From an uncultured Oscillospiraceae bacterium (GTDB lineage Bacteria > Bacillota > Clostridia > Oscillospirales > Oscillospiraceae), in the NCBI GenBank assembly GCA_947631395.1, contig CANRLF010000004.1, forward strand, positions 85,608 to 149,607: 64,000 nt of DNA, in the 5' to 3' direction. The translations under genes and the position numbers were made by a program. This document shows positions 36,420 to 44,862 of the stretch, piece by piece. The notes under the pieces are model-generated. The model did no database searches and was not told where the DNA came from. It saw only the letters and a program-made list of their open reading frames with translations. Position 1 is the first letter of the stretch. Every line of letters begins with the position of its first letter.

Positions 36420-36748
36420 GTGAGCCCCCTTACTACCGAGTCAACGGCCCGGGAAAAGGTCCGCCACTCCTGGGCCTTTTCGGAGAGGCGAACAGCCCCT
36501 TTTTTTGTGAGGCTGTAGTATTTGCGCTCCCGGCCGCTCTCGGCCACCTTGAGGCTGGAGATGATTAGCCCATCCTTTTCAAGGGTGTGCAGGAGGGGAT
36601 AGAGGGTGCCCTCCCTGAGGGAGAAGACGTTCTCCGAGCGGCGGTCAAGCTCGGAGATCATCTGGTAGCCGTACTTCTCGCCGTCTTTCAGAAGCGAGAG
36701 CACCAAAAGCGTGGTGCTGCCGGCAATGAGGGATCTGTCGATTTTCAT
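36416..36748 (-). CDS. PadR-family transcriptional regulator
   Basis: The 110-residue protein carries TLLVLSLLKDGEKYGYQMI, then SLREGTLYPLLHTLEKDGLI and the wing ERKYYSLTKKG, all PadR features. It heads the operon with the HAAS protein and the unknown membrane protein. The promoter just upstream is a perfect -35 with a near-perfect -10 and lies inside an 18-bp inverted repeat, so strong autorepression is expected. Confidence 0.93.
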   Translation of the reverse strand: MKIDRSLIAGSTTLLVLSLLKDGEKYGYQMISELDRRSENVFSLREGTLYPLLHTLEKDGLIISSLKVAESGRERKYYSLTKKGAVRLSEKAQEWRTFSRAVDSVVRGLT

Positions 36749-36767
36749 GGCTGTTCCTCCTTAAAAT

Positions 36768-36814
36768 ATACCTCGATAATCTATGCTTATAGTATACATA
36801 GATTGTCGAGGTAT
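36768..36814. promoter_or_regulatory. Large palindromic operator of the PadR operon
   Basis: Two 18-bp arms (36768-36785 and 36797-36814) are inverted copies with a single mismatch, separated by 11 bp that contain the -10 box. One arm fills the promoter spacer; the other covers the start site and early leader. Confidence 0.75.
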
Positions 36815-36819
36815 GTCAA
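36791..36819 (-). promoter_or_regulatory. SigA-type promoter of the PadR-HAAS operon
   Basis: On the minus strand TTGACA (36819-36814), 17 bp, TATACT (36796-36791). Confidence 0.87.
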
Positions 36820-36837
36820 GAAAATTTTTAAAATTAA

Positions 36838-36870
36838 TAAAAAATCACCCGGCACCTGACGGTACCGGGT
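36838..36870 (-). terminator. Terminator after ftsH
   Basis: A 10-bp stem (36847-36856 with 36861-36870, one wobble) is followed on the minus strand by GATTTTTT. Confidence 0.8.
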
Positions 36871-36879
36871 TTTTGGTTT

Positions 36880-38892
36880 TTATTTGTTCTCGTTGAAGGG
36901 GTTTTGGGCTTTCTTTTCTTCGAGCTCCTGGCGGCGGGCATCCTCGAGGGCTTCGGCTTTTATTTGGCGCATGATCTCGCTGTCCTCCTCGGGCTCCTTT
37001 GTATTCTCGGAGGTGGCCTCCGGGGAGTCGGGGGGGAGCTGGCCGTTGTTCTCGCACATATATTTGAACTGCTCGCCGGTCATGGACTCGTTCTCCAGAA
37101 GGTACTCGGCCACGGAGATGAGGAGGTCACGGTGCTCGGTCAGTATCTCCTCGCACTTTTTGGCGGCCTCGTCGAAGATGCGCTTGACCTCCTCGTCGAT
37201 CATGGCCGCGGTCTCCTCGGAGTAGGACTTGGTGGTGCCGAAGTCACGGCCGATGAAGATGGAGTGGTCGGAGCTGTCGTAACTGATGGGGCCAAGGCGG
37301 TCGCTCATACCGTAACGGGTGACCATGCTCCGGGCGATGTTGGTGGCGGACTGTATATCGCCGGAGGCGCCGGTGGATATATCGTCGAGGAACATCTTCT
37401 CAGCGACGCGGCCGCCGAGGCTCATAACGATGGACTCGAACATCTCGGAGCGGGACTTGTAGTTTTCCAGATCCTCCTCGGGCCTGAAGAGGGTGTAGCC
37501 GCCGGCCTGGCCACGGGGGATGATGGTTATATAGTGGACGGGGTCCGCGTGCTCAAGGAACATGCCGGTTATCGCGTGGCCGGACTCGTGGTAGGCGGTG
37601 AGCTTCCGGGCCTTGTCGGACATCTTGCGGGACTTCTTCTCCGGGCCCATCTGGACCTTCAGAATGGCCTCATCCACGTCGTCCATGGTGATAAAGGGCC
37701 GGTTTTTGCGGGCCGCCAGAAGGGCGGACTCGTTCATCACGTTCTCCAGATCCGCGCCGGTGAAGCCCGGGGTCCCGCGGGCGATGCTCTTGAGGTCCAC
37801 GTCGCTGCTGAGGGACTTGCCGCGGGAGTGGATCTTCAGAATTTCCTCGCGGCCGCGGATGTCGGGGACGCCCACGAATATCTGCCTGTCAAAGCGCCCG
37901 GGGCGCAGAAGGGCGGAGTCAAGGATGTCGGCGCGGTTTGTGGCCGCCATGACTATGACGCCCTCGTTAGTGGTGAAGCCGTCCATCTCCACAAGGAGCT
38001 GATTCAGGGTCTGCTCGCGCTCGTCGTGGCCGCCGCCAAGTCCGGAGCCGCGCTGACGGCCCACGGCGTCGATCTCGTCGATGAAGATGATGGCGGGGGA
38101 GAGCTTCTTGGCCTGCTCGAAGAGGTCGCGGACACGGGAGGCGCCCACGCCCACGTACAGCTCCACGAAGTCGGAGCCGGAGATGGACAAAAACTGCACG
38201 TTCGCCTCACCGGCCACGGCCTTGGCAAGGAGAGTCTTACCTGTGCCCGGAGGGCCGACAAGCAGTACGCCCTTGGGTATGCGGGCGCCAAGAGCCGTGT
38301 ATTTCTGGGGAGCCTTCAAAAAGTCGACTATCTCCTCAAGCTCCGCCTTCTCCTCGTCAGCTCCGGCCACGTCGGCGAAGGTGACCTTCTTCTTGTCGTC
38401 GGAGGCGAGACGCGTCCGGGCCTTGCCGAAGCGCCCCGCGCCGTTGCCGCCGCCACCGCCGCCGGCTCCGAGCCTGCTCATCATCACATACCAGATGACG
38501 ATCATAACTATCATAATGACGACATAGGGGATGATGGATACCCACCAGGACTGATAGGTGGGCACGTAGTCGTAGGTCAGCGTACCGGCATCGAACTGCT
38601 CGGTGATGGTGTCACCAAGGTCCCGGTAGAAGAGATCCAGGCTGAGCAGCTGGTGGCGGACGTTTGTGGAGGACGTGCCCTCAATGGGCTTTTTGAGCTC
38701 CAGATAGACTTCTCCGTCCTCGATATAGAAGGTCACCACGTTTTTATCGACAAACTGCTGGCGCATCTCGGAGTAGCTGATGCTGGAGGTGGGGGTATCC
38801 GAGGAGCTGAGGAGGTAAATGGCCGCCACCAGTATGAGGAGGATGAATACGTAAAATCCTATATCCGGCTTACGGGTCGGCTTTTTGTTCAA
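36880..38892 (-). CDS. ftsH: ATP-dependent zinc metalloprotease FtsH
   Basis: The 670-residue membrane AAA+ protease degrades misfolded membrane and regulatory proteins. It has two N-terminal helices ([14 protein letters not shown] and about 110-135) flanking a small outer domain, a Gly-rich linker, Walker A GPPGTGKT, Walker [12 protein letters not shown], the second region of homology [20 protein letters not shown], and zinc motif HESGH. The C-terminal tail is long and acidic. The start appears to be TTG 38892, with no better ATG. It is the last gene of the gdpP-to-ftsH cluster, in the usual tilS-hpt-ftsH order. Confidence 0.97.
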   Translation of the reverse strand: MNKKPTRKPDIGFYVFILLILVAAIYLLSSSDTPTSSISYSEMRQQFVDKNVVTFYIEDGEVYLELKKPIEGTSSTNVRHQLLSLDLFYRDLGDTITEQFDAGTLTYDYVPTYQSWWVSIIPYVVIMIVMIVIWYVMMSRLGAGGGGGGNGAGRFGKARTRLASDDKKKVTFADVAGADEEKAELEEIVDFLKAPQKYTALGARIPKGVLLVGPPGTGKTLLAKAVAGEANVQFLSISGSDFVELYVGVGASRVRDLFEQAKKLSPAIIFIDEIDAVGRQRGSGLGGGHDEREQTLNQLLVEMDGFTTNEGVIVMAATNRADILDSALLRPGRFDRQIFVGVPDIRGREEILKIHSRGKSLSSDVDLKSIARGTPGFTGADLENVMNESALLAARKNRPFITMDDVDEAILKVQMGPEKKSRKMSDKARKLTAYHESGHAITGMFLEHADPVHYITIIPRGQAGGYTLFRPEEDLENYKSRSEMFESIVMSLGGRVAEKMFLDDISTGASGDIQSATNIARSMVTRYGMSDRLGPISYDSSDHSIFIGRDFGTTKSYSEETAAMIDEEVKRIFDEAAKKCEEILTEHRDLLISVAEYLLENESMTGEQFKYMCENNGQLPPDSPEATSENTKEPEEDSEIMRQIKAEALEDARRQELEEKKAQNPFNENK

Positions 38893-38930
38893 GAAACAAT
38901 CACTTCTTTCCTATGGAATGAAAAACGCGC

Positions 38931-39470
38931 TCAGGCGTATATCTCGGGTTTCAGTACGCCGATGTAGGGCAGATTTCTGTACCTCTCGTCGTAATCAAGG
39001 CCGTAGCCAACGATGAAGCTGTCGGGGCACTCAAAGCCCACATAGTTCGGGGTGATGTCCGCCCGGCGGCGGGCGGGCTTGTCAAGGAGAGTGCAGATGC
39101 CGATGGAGGCGGGCTTTCTCACCTCGATGTATTTTTTGAGGTACGACAGGGTCACTCCGGAGTCCAGGATGTCCTCGACAAGAAGCACATCCCGTCCCTC
39201 CACGTTGTAGGTCAGGTCCTTGTTTATCTTCACGGCGCCCGTTGTGGTGGTGCCGGCGCCGTAGGACGAGACGGCCATGAAGTCGATGTCGCAGTAGGTG
39301 TCCACATAGCGCATAAGATCGGCCATAAAGACGAAGGAGCCCTTCAGTATGCCAACGAAAAGGGGGTTCTTCCCGTCGTAGTCCCGGGTTATCTGCTCGC
39401 CGAGCTCGCGGACACGCGCGCTGATCTGGTCGGATGAGAAAAATACCCGCTCAATGTCCTTTTCTATCAT
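38931..39470 (-). CDS. hpt: Hypoxanthine phosphoribosyltransferase
   Basis: The 179-residue purine salvage enzyme makes IMP/GMP from the free base and PRPP. The PRPP loop [14 protein letters not shown] and the N-terminal [17 protein letters not shown] are diagnostic. Its ATG overlaps the tilS stop (ATGA), and HPRT is known to associate with TilS and FtsH in Firmicutes, matching the gene order here. Confidence 0.96.
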   Translation of the reverse strand: MIEKDIERVFFSSDQISARVRELGEQITRDYDGKNPLFVGILKGSFVFMADLMRYVDTYCDIDFMAVSSYGAGTTTTGAVKINKDLTYNVEGRDVLLVEDILDSGVTLSYLKKYIEVRKPASIGICTLLDKPARRRADITPNYVGFECPDSFIVGYGLDYDERYRNLPYIGVLKPEIYA

Positions 39471-40792
39471 CTCTTTCTCTCCTCTATTTCTATTTTGATA
39501 GCCGGCTCTCCCAAAGCCGGAAGATATTTCACGTTTTGCCCCAGGGACCAGACCGCCAGCGGCCCTGAGTCGTCAGCCACAACGGGGATGGCGTCCCGCC
39601 GGGACCGGGGGATCTTGCGGTCTATCATAATTTTTTTAAGGCTCACCGTGCCGCCGGAAAGGGTGAGCGTGTCACCGGAGGAGCGGGGCCTGACTATAAG
39701 CTTCCCTGCAATTTTATCGCGTTTTATATAAAAAGTAGTTAAGGAATTGTAAATCCCGCCGGAAAAGGCACATTCCTCACAGGTCACGGTAAAGTCCGTA
39801 CCCTCTATTATAACAGAGCTGTCAAGTATTACCGGTGTGGGGGGGAAGGACCGCGCCGGGGCGTCGCCCTTTACGACTGTTGAGTACTCCCGGCGCAGTC
39901 TTGAACCGGGGATGTCAAGCTTTGCCGAGGGGTCGGGGCTCCTCATAAGGTCCAGCACCCGGTCCACATGGTCGCGGGTGAGCTCCCCGCCGCAAAAGTC
40001 ACGGATCACCCGGGAGGCCACCGGGTAGGGGAGGGCCAGGACCTCAGGGGCGGGGAGGGCATCAACGATGCTGTTTTCCCGGATAAAGGCGCGGGCGAGC
40101 CCGTCAAGGTATTCCTCATCACGCCTCAGAAGTCTGGTCATGCCAGCCACGCTGAGGGCCGGGTTCAGCTCCCGGAGGACCGGGACCACGGCGTGGCGGA
40201 TACGGTTCCTCGTGTAGTCGTCGGAGCTGTTGGAGGAGTCCTCACGGTGGGGGACGCCGTTTTCGGCGTTGTATGCCTCGATGTCGGCCCTTGTGAGCTC
40301 CAGGAGCGGCCGGATGAGCTTTCCGCGGGTGGGAGGTATGCCGCACAGGCCACGAAGGCCCGTGCCACGCGTAAGGCGCATGAGGACGGTCTCTATATCG
40401 TCATCCCCGGTGTGGGCGGTGGCGACACGGTCCATCCCCTCAAGGCCGGCGGTCCTGAAAAAGAAGGCGTAACGCATTTGACGCGCCGTTTCCTCAGTGC
40501 CGCGGCGGAGCTTTTCGGCCGTGGCGGAGACGTCGCCTGAGCCGACGAAAAGCGGGATACCGAGCTTCTCGCAGTACTCCCTGACGAACGCCTCGTCGCC
40601 GTCGGACTCGGCGCCCCTGAGATTGTGGTTATAGTGGGCGGCGAATACCTGAAGGCCGTATTTCGGAGCGAGGGCTCTCATCACGTGCAGAAGGCACATG
40701 GAGTCCGCGCCGCCGGATACGCACACGAGCACCCGGTCGCCGCTGTGGAGCATATTGTATTCTTGACAGAAATCCTCGATTTGTTTCAGCAT
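39467..40792 (-). CDS. tilS: tRNA(Ile)-lysidine synthase
   Basis: The 441-residue enzyme attaches lysine to C34 of tRNA-Ile(CAU) so that it reads AUA, a codon used often in this genome. The PP-loop [14 protein letters not shown], the conserved NHNLRG(A)ESD stretch and [12 protein letters not shown] are present, followed by the TilS-specific middle and C-terminal domains. It lies 15 bp after dnaB. Confidence 0.95.
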   Translation of the reverse strand: MLKQIEDFCQEYNMLHSGDRVLVCVSGGADSMCLLHVMRALAPKYGLQVFAAHYNHNLRGAESDGDEAFVREYCEKLGIPLFVGSGDVSATAEKLRRGTEETARQMRYAFFFRTAGLEGMDRVATAHTGDDDIETVLMRLTRGTGLRGLCGIPPTRGKLIRPLLELTRADIEAYNAENGVPHREDSSNSSDDYTRNRIRHAVVPVLRELNPALSVAGMTRLLRRDEEYLDGLARAFIRENSIVDALPAPEVLALPYPVASRVIRDFCGGELTRDHVDRVLDLMRSPDPSAKLDIPGSRLRREYSTVVKGDAPARSFPPTPVILDSSVIIEGTDFTVTCEECAFSGGIYNSLTTFYIKRDKIAGKLIVRPRSSGDTLTLSGGTVSLKKIMIDRKIPRSRRDAIPVVADDSGPLAVWSLGQNVKYLPALGEPAIKIEIEERKR

Positions 40793-40807
40793 AGGCTCAG
40801 CTACCGG

Positions 40808-42151
40808 CTATTCCTCATGCCGGTTGTCGATGGAGGCGAAGGACGCGTACTCCGGCGTCCAGCGCAGCTCCACGGTACCTGTCTCGCCGCGGCGATTTTT
40901 GAGTATGATGCACTCGGCCACGTTTGGACGCTCGGACTCCTTGTTGTAGTAATCGTCCCGGTACAGGGCGAGAACGATGTCCGCGTCCTGCTCGATGGCG
41001 CCGGACTCACGCAGATCCGACAGCATCGGCCGCTTGTCCTGACGGCTCTCATTGGCGCGGGACAGCTGTGAACAGCATATGACCGGGACATTCAGCTCCT
41101 TGGCCATTATCTTCAGCATACGGCTGATGTCAGAGACTATCTGGGTCCGGTTCTCGCCGTACTTCGGGGGTCCGCCGGAGGCGGATTGCATCAGCTGGAG
41201 GTAGTCGATGACCACAAGACCCAGGTCCTTTACGCGGCGGCAGGCGGCGTTTATGTCGGCCACCGTCAGCATCGGGTTATCGTCGAGCCGTATGTCCATG
41301 CCGCCGATGGAGACGGAGGCCGCGGCGAGACGCCGCCAGTCATCGTCGCCGAGGGCACCGGACTGGAGCTTTTTTCTGTCCACCTGGGCCTCGGATGAAA
41401 GGAGGCTCATACAGAGCTGTTCGCGGCTCATCTCCAATGAGAATACGGCCACGGTCTTGCCGGAGGTTTTGGCGACATTCAGGGCGATATTCAGCGCGAT
41501 GGTCGTCTTGCCCATACCGGGGCGGGCGGCCACCAGGATGAGGTCTGACTTGTTGAGGCCCATCATGGCGCTGTCCAGGTCATAAAGGCCCGTTGAAAGG
41601 CCCGGTATGCGCTTTCCCGTCTTGGCGGCCTCGGTTAGCTGTGTGTACACGTCCACCAGGACCTTCGAGACGGGCTCCAGCCCGCCGACGGCCCGGCCCT
41701 GACGGATGGCGTAGATCTTCTGCTCCGAGAGCTCCAGTATGTCGTCGGCGCTGCCCTGGGACTCCATGGCCAGGTCGTTTATCTCGGTGCCCGCGTCCGC
41801 GACCCTGCGTAAAAGGGCCTTATCCCGGATTATGGCGGCGTAGTCCATCACGTGGGCGGCGGTGGGAGTTATGTCCATGAGCTTCAGGATGTAGTCGCTG
41901 GAGCCCTCGGTCTCAAGGCCGCGCTTGCGCATCTCGTCGATGACGGTGACGGGGTCCACGGTCATGGAGTAGTTGAACATGGAATATATGGTCTCAAAGA
42001 TATTCCTGTTCACGTCCATGTAGAAGTCATCGGATCTTATGGCGCCAAGGACGTCCGGTATGCACCGGGAGTCGATGAGCATCGCGCCGAGCACCGCCTG
42101 CTCGGCCTCAAGGTTATTCGGGAGCTGTCGCGGGTTCAAAAGATCGGGCAT
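40808..42151 (-). CDS. dnaB: Replicative DNA helicase DnaB
   Basis: The 447-residue hexameric helicase has an N-terminal domain (NLEAEQAVLGAMLID), linker helix, RecA-like motor with Walker A AARPGMGKT, the EMSREQL segment and a Walker B LVVIDYLQLM. No intein is seen. Translation follows a GGGGGT site 13 bp after rplI. The gdpP-rplI-dnaB order is standard for Firmicutes. Confidence 0.97.
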   Translation of the reverse strand: MPDLLNPRQLPNNLEAEQAVLGAMLIDSRCIPDVLGAIRSDDFYMDVNRNIFETIYSMFNYSMTVDPVTVIDEMRKRGLETEGSSDYILKLMDITPTAAHVMDYAAIIRDKALLRRVADAGTEINDLAMESQGSADDILELSEQKIYAIRQGRAVGGLEPVSKVLVDVYTQLTEAAKTGKRIPGLSTGLYDLDSAMMGLNKSDLILVAARPGMGKTTIALNIALNVAKTSGKTVAVFSLEMSREQLCMSLLSSEAQVDRKKLQSGALGDDDWRRLAAASVSIGGMDIRLDDNPMLTVADINAACRRVKDLGLVVIDYLQLMQSASGGPPKYGENRTQIVSDISRMLKIMAKELNVPVICCSQLSRANESRQDKRPMLSDLRESGAIEQDADIVLALYRDDYYNKESERPNVAECIILKNRRGETGTVELRWTPEYASFASIDNRHEE

Positions 42152-42164
42152 GAGGATACCCCCT

Positions 42165-42614
42165 TTATTTAGCCTCGGTTATGAGAAGATGGATGACCCC
42201 GGAGATCTCGTAGCCGAACTTGCACTTGACCTCAAAGGGACCGTAGGATTTGATGGGGTCGGAGACCACTATGCGGCTCTTCTCCACCTCGATGCCAAAC
42301 TGCTCCTTCAGGGCGTCGGATATGTCCTTGTTGGTGACGGAGCCGAAGAGCTTGCCGTTTTCACCGGCCTTGGCGGAGATCTTCACAACAACGGACTCCA
42401 GCTTTTTGGCGTTCTCCGCGGCGCGGGCCTTCTCCTCCTCGATCTTGCGAAGGCGGGCCTTCTCCTGGAGCTTCATGGTGTTCATGGCGTCGGCAGTGGC
42501 GGGGACGGCCAGCTTCCTGGGGAAGAGGTAGTTGCGGGCGTAGCCGTCGGACACGTCCACCAGCTGTCCCTTCTTGCCGTGATCGCGCACGTCCTGCTGT
42601 AAAATGACTTTCAT
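42165..42614 (-). CDS. rplI: Large ribosomal subunit protein bL9
   Basis: The 149-residue protein has N-domain MKVILQQDVRDHGKKGQLVDVSDGYARNYLFP, a long central helix, and a C-domain with FGSVTNKDI. Length is normal. An AAAGGAT site precedes the start. Confidence 0.97.
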   Translation of the reverse strand: MKVILQQDVRDHGKKGQLVDVSDGYARNYLFPRKLAVPATADAMNTMKLQEKARLRKIEEEKARAAENAKKLESVVVKISAKAGENGKLFGSVTNKDISDALKEQFGIEVEKSRIVVSDPIKSYGPFEVKCKFGYEISGVIHLLITEAK

Positions 42615-42653
42615 ATAGAGGTATCCTTTCTTATTTGATGATTTTGACAGGGG

Positions 42654-44669
42654 TCATTCCTGACCCATGGAGTAATCCTCGAGGTACTTGTCGATGGCCG
42701 AGAGGAGGTCCGTCACCACATCCCGCATGGACCGGCCGTCTATCTGGGCGCCGGCGGTGGACTTGTTGCCTCCGCCGCCAAGCCGCTCGACGATCACCTG
42801 GACGTTTATGTCCCCGAGGCTCCTGGCGGAGATGTTGACCTGATCGTTGAGGGGGAATATGACGAAGGACGCCTGGATGCCGGAGATGTTGAGGAGCTCA
42901 TCGGCGGCCTGGGCGGCGGTGACCTTGCTCTCCACATTCTCCGCGGCGGCGATGGCTATGCCGCTTTTATATATCCGGGCCTTCTGGACGATGGAGTATT
43001 TGGCCACGGCGGATTTGAGGTCCGACTGGAGAAGGTGCTTGACGTTGGTGGTGTCGGCGCCGGCCCGGCGCAGGAAGGCCGCGGCGTCAAAGGTCCGGCC
43101 GCCGGTGCGAAGGGTGAAATTCTTGGTGTCGAGGACTATTCCGGCGAGAAGCGCCTCGGCCTCGACCCTCAGGATGTCGGACTGCTCCACCATGTACTGC
43201 AAAAGCTCCGTCACAAGCTCCGAGGCGGAGGAGGCGTAGGGCTCGTGGAAGCTCAGGGCCACGTTCTGGATGTAGTCCGCGGCGCGGCGGTGGTGGTCGA
43301 TGACCGCCACCCTGTTGCAGGACTGCAGAAGGGACTGGCTCTCCACCTGATCGGGCCTGTTGGTGTCCACGATGATCAAAAGCGTGGAGCCGTCCATGGC
43401 CAAAAGGGCCTCCTGGGGAGTTATGAATACGTCGCTGTATTCGGGGAGGGCAAGGACCCTGTCGATGAGAGTCTGGCTGACCTGGGTCTCCATGTCGATG
43501 ACTATACGGGCGTGTTTCCCGAGGCTCCTGGCGGCACAGCACAGGCCGACGGCGGAGCCGACGGCGTCCATGTCAGCGTACTTGTGGCCCATGATGAATA
43601 TGTCGGAGGCCGAGCGCATGAGCTCCGAGAGACTGCTCGCCATGACGCGGCTTTTGACCTTGGTACGCTTTTCGGCCTGGCTCGTCTTGCCGCCGTAGAA
43701 CTCGAAATTATAGCGGTTTTTGATGACAGCCTGGTCGCCGCCACGTGAAAGCGCCATCTCCAGCGCCAGAGCGGCGAACTGGTAGCTCTCCTCCAGGTTG
43801 TGGCCGTCCACGCCGAGGCCGATGCTGACGGTGGGGTGCATACCCTTGGGGGTGGTGAGCTCACGGACGGAGTCCAGGATGGCGAACTTCGACTCCACGT
43901 ACTCCGGCATGTGGCGCTCCTCAAAGATGAAGATGTACCTGTCGCGGTCGGAGCGGGTGATGTAGCCGCCCTTGTCCCGGCTCCAGGCCGACAGCATATC
44001 GTCGATGGAGGATATGAGCATGGACTTGTCCTTTTCGGACATGCCGGAGATTATCTCGTCGTAGTTATCAAGCATTATTATGGAGAACACCGGGCGGGAG
44101 GAGTCAAATTCCTCCCTGATTTGGGCGTACTCCGTCTCGTCCACCCAGTAGGTGGTGGCGACGAAATTTTTGACGCCAGGCGCGTCGGAGCCCCGGACAA
44201 GGTTACCGAATACCCGGTAGCGCCGGTCGCCGACGGGCACGAGCTCAGGGTACTCAACCTTGCCCTCCATGAGCCACCGGGCGGAAAAGCCCGGGACTAT
44301 CGTGGATATGTCCACGGCCAGGAGCTTGTCATTGCCGCCGGTGATGGCCACGAAGGACTCGTTGGCGTAAATTATCTCGTTTTCCTCCAGGGTGAAGGTC
44401 ACCAGCGGGAAGGGGAAGGCCTGAAGGGTATTTTTCGTGGCGTTGTCGATGTTGGAAGTGACGGACTCGATATACCGCAGCATCTCTCTGCTCCGCCGCC
44501 GGCCGGATACCCTGGTGTATATGAGAAGGATGAAGATGGAGGCGAGCTCCACCGCCGCCAGGATCGTGCTGTATTCGCCGAAGAAGAAGGTGGCTATGGC
44601 AAATAGCACGAGTATGAGCACATAAAGCTGGATGTTTGAGCTGAGGAGGCTTTTCAGTTTTCTGTTCAC
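42654..44669 (-). CDS. gdpP: Cyclic-di-AMP phosphodiesterase GdpP
   Basis: The 671-residue membrane protein hydrolyses c-di-AMP to pApA. It has two N-terminal helices (about 15-55), a PAS-like heme/sensor domain (about 85-160), a degenerate GGDEF domain lacking the GGDEF signature (near 230-350), then DHH (YADMDAVGSAVGL; VIDHHRRAADY) and DHHA1 with the terminal GGGGNKSTAGAQI. The start is taken as GTG 44669; TTG 44684 is also open. It should set wall and potassium homeostasis. It is the first gene of the six-gene cluster. Confidence 0.94.
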   Translation of the reverse strand: MNRKLKSLLSSNIQLYVLILVLFAIATFFFGEYSTILAAVELASIFILLIYTRVSGRRRSREMLRYIESVTSNIDNATKNTLQAFPFPLVTFTLEENEIIYANESFVAITGGNDKLLAVDISTIVPGFSARWLMEGKVEYPELVPVGDRRYRVFGNLVRGSDAPGVKNFVATTYWVDETEYAQIREEFDSSRPVFSIIMLDNYDEIISGMSEKDKSMLISSIDDMLSAWSRDKGGYITRSDRDRYIFIFEERHMPEYVESKFAILDSVRELTTPKGMHPTVSIGLGVDGHNLEESYQFAALALEMALSRGGDQAVIKNRYNFEFYGGKTSQAEKRTKVKSRVMASSLSELMRSASDIFIMGHKYADMDAVGSAVGLCCAARSLGKHARIVIDMETQVSQTLIDRVLALPEYSDVFITPQEALLAMDGSTLLIIVDTNRPDQVESQSLLQSCNRVAVIDHHRRAADYIQNVALSFHEPYASSASELVTELLQYMVEQSDILRVEAEALLAGIVLDTKNFTLRTGGRTFDAAAFLRRAGADTTNVKHLLQSDLKSAVAKYSIVQKARIYKSGIAIAAAENVESKVTAAQAADELLNISGIQASFVIFPLNDQVNISARSLGDINVQVIVERLGGGGNKSTAGAQIDGRSMRDVVTDLLSAIDKYLEDYSMGQE

Positions 44670-44754
44670 ACGATCACCACCCAAACCGATTTTGGATACG
44701 GGGAGATCCCCTGAGAATATATGGCTTTTTCCGCAAGACGCATATATTTAATCC

Positions 44755-44783
44755 ATTATACCAAAAAAGGCAGACATAAACAA
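44755..44783 (-). promoter_or_regulatory. Probable promoter of the gdpP-rplI-dnaB-tilS-hpt-ftsH cluster
   Basis: On the minus strand TTGTTT (44783-44778), 17 bp, TATAAT (44760-44755). The rest of the 44670-44862 gap is AT-rich; no clear + promoter is seen for the next gene. Confidence 0.55.
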
Positions 44784-44862
44784 TATTAAAAAGCAAATTA
44801 TTTTTGTTCCCCGCGGAAAACTAAGTAAAACTCCAGAAAGAAAAATAACGGGGGACAGAGAT

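Noticed and set aside
36904..38967. A 687-codon open frame antisense to ftsH
   Set aside because: It arises from GC-rich codon bias opposite a highly conserved protease, has no ribosome-binding site and reads as low-complexity Gly/Ala/Val/His-rich peptide.
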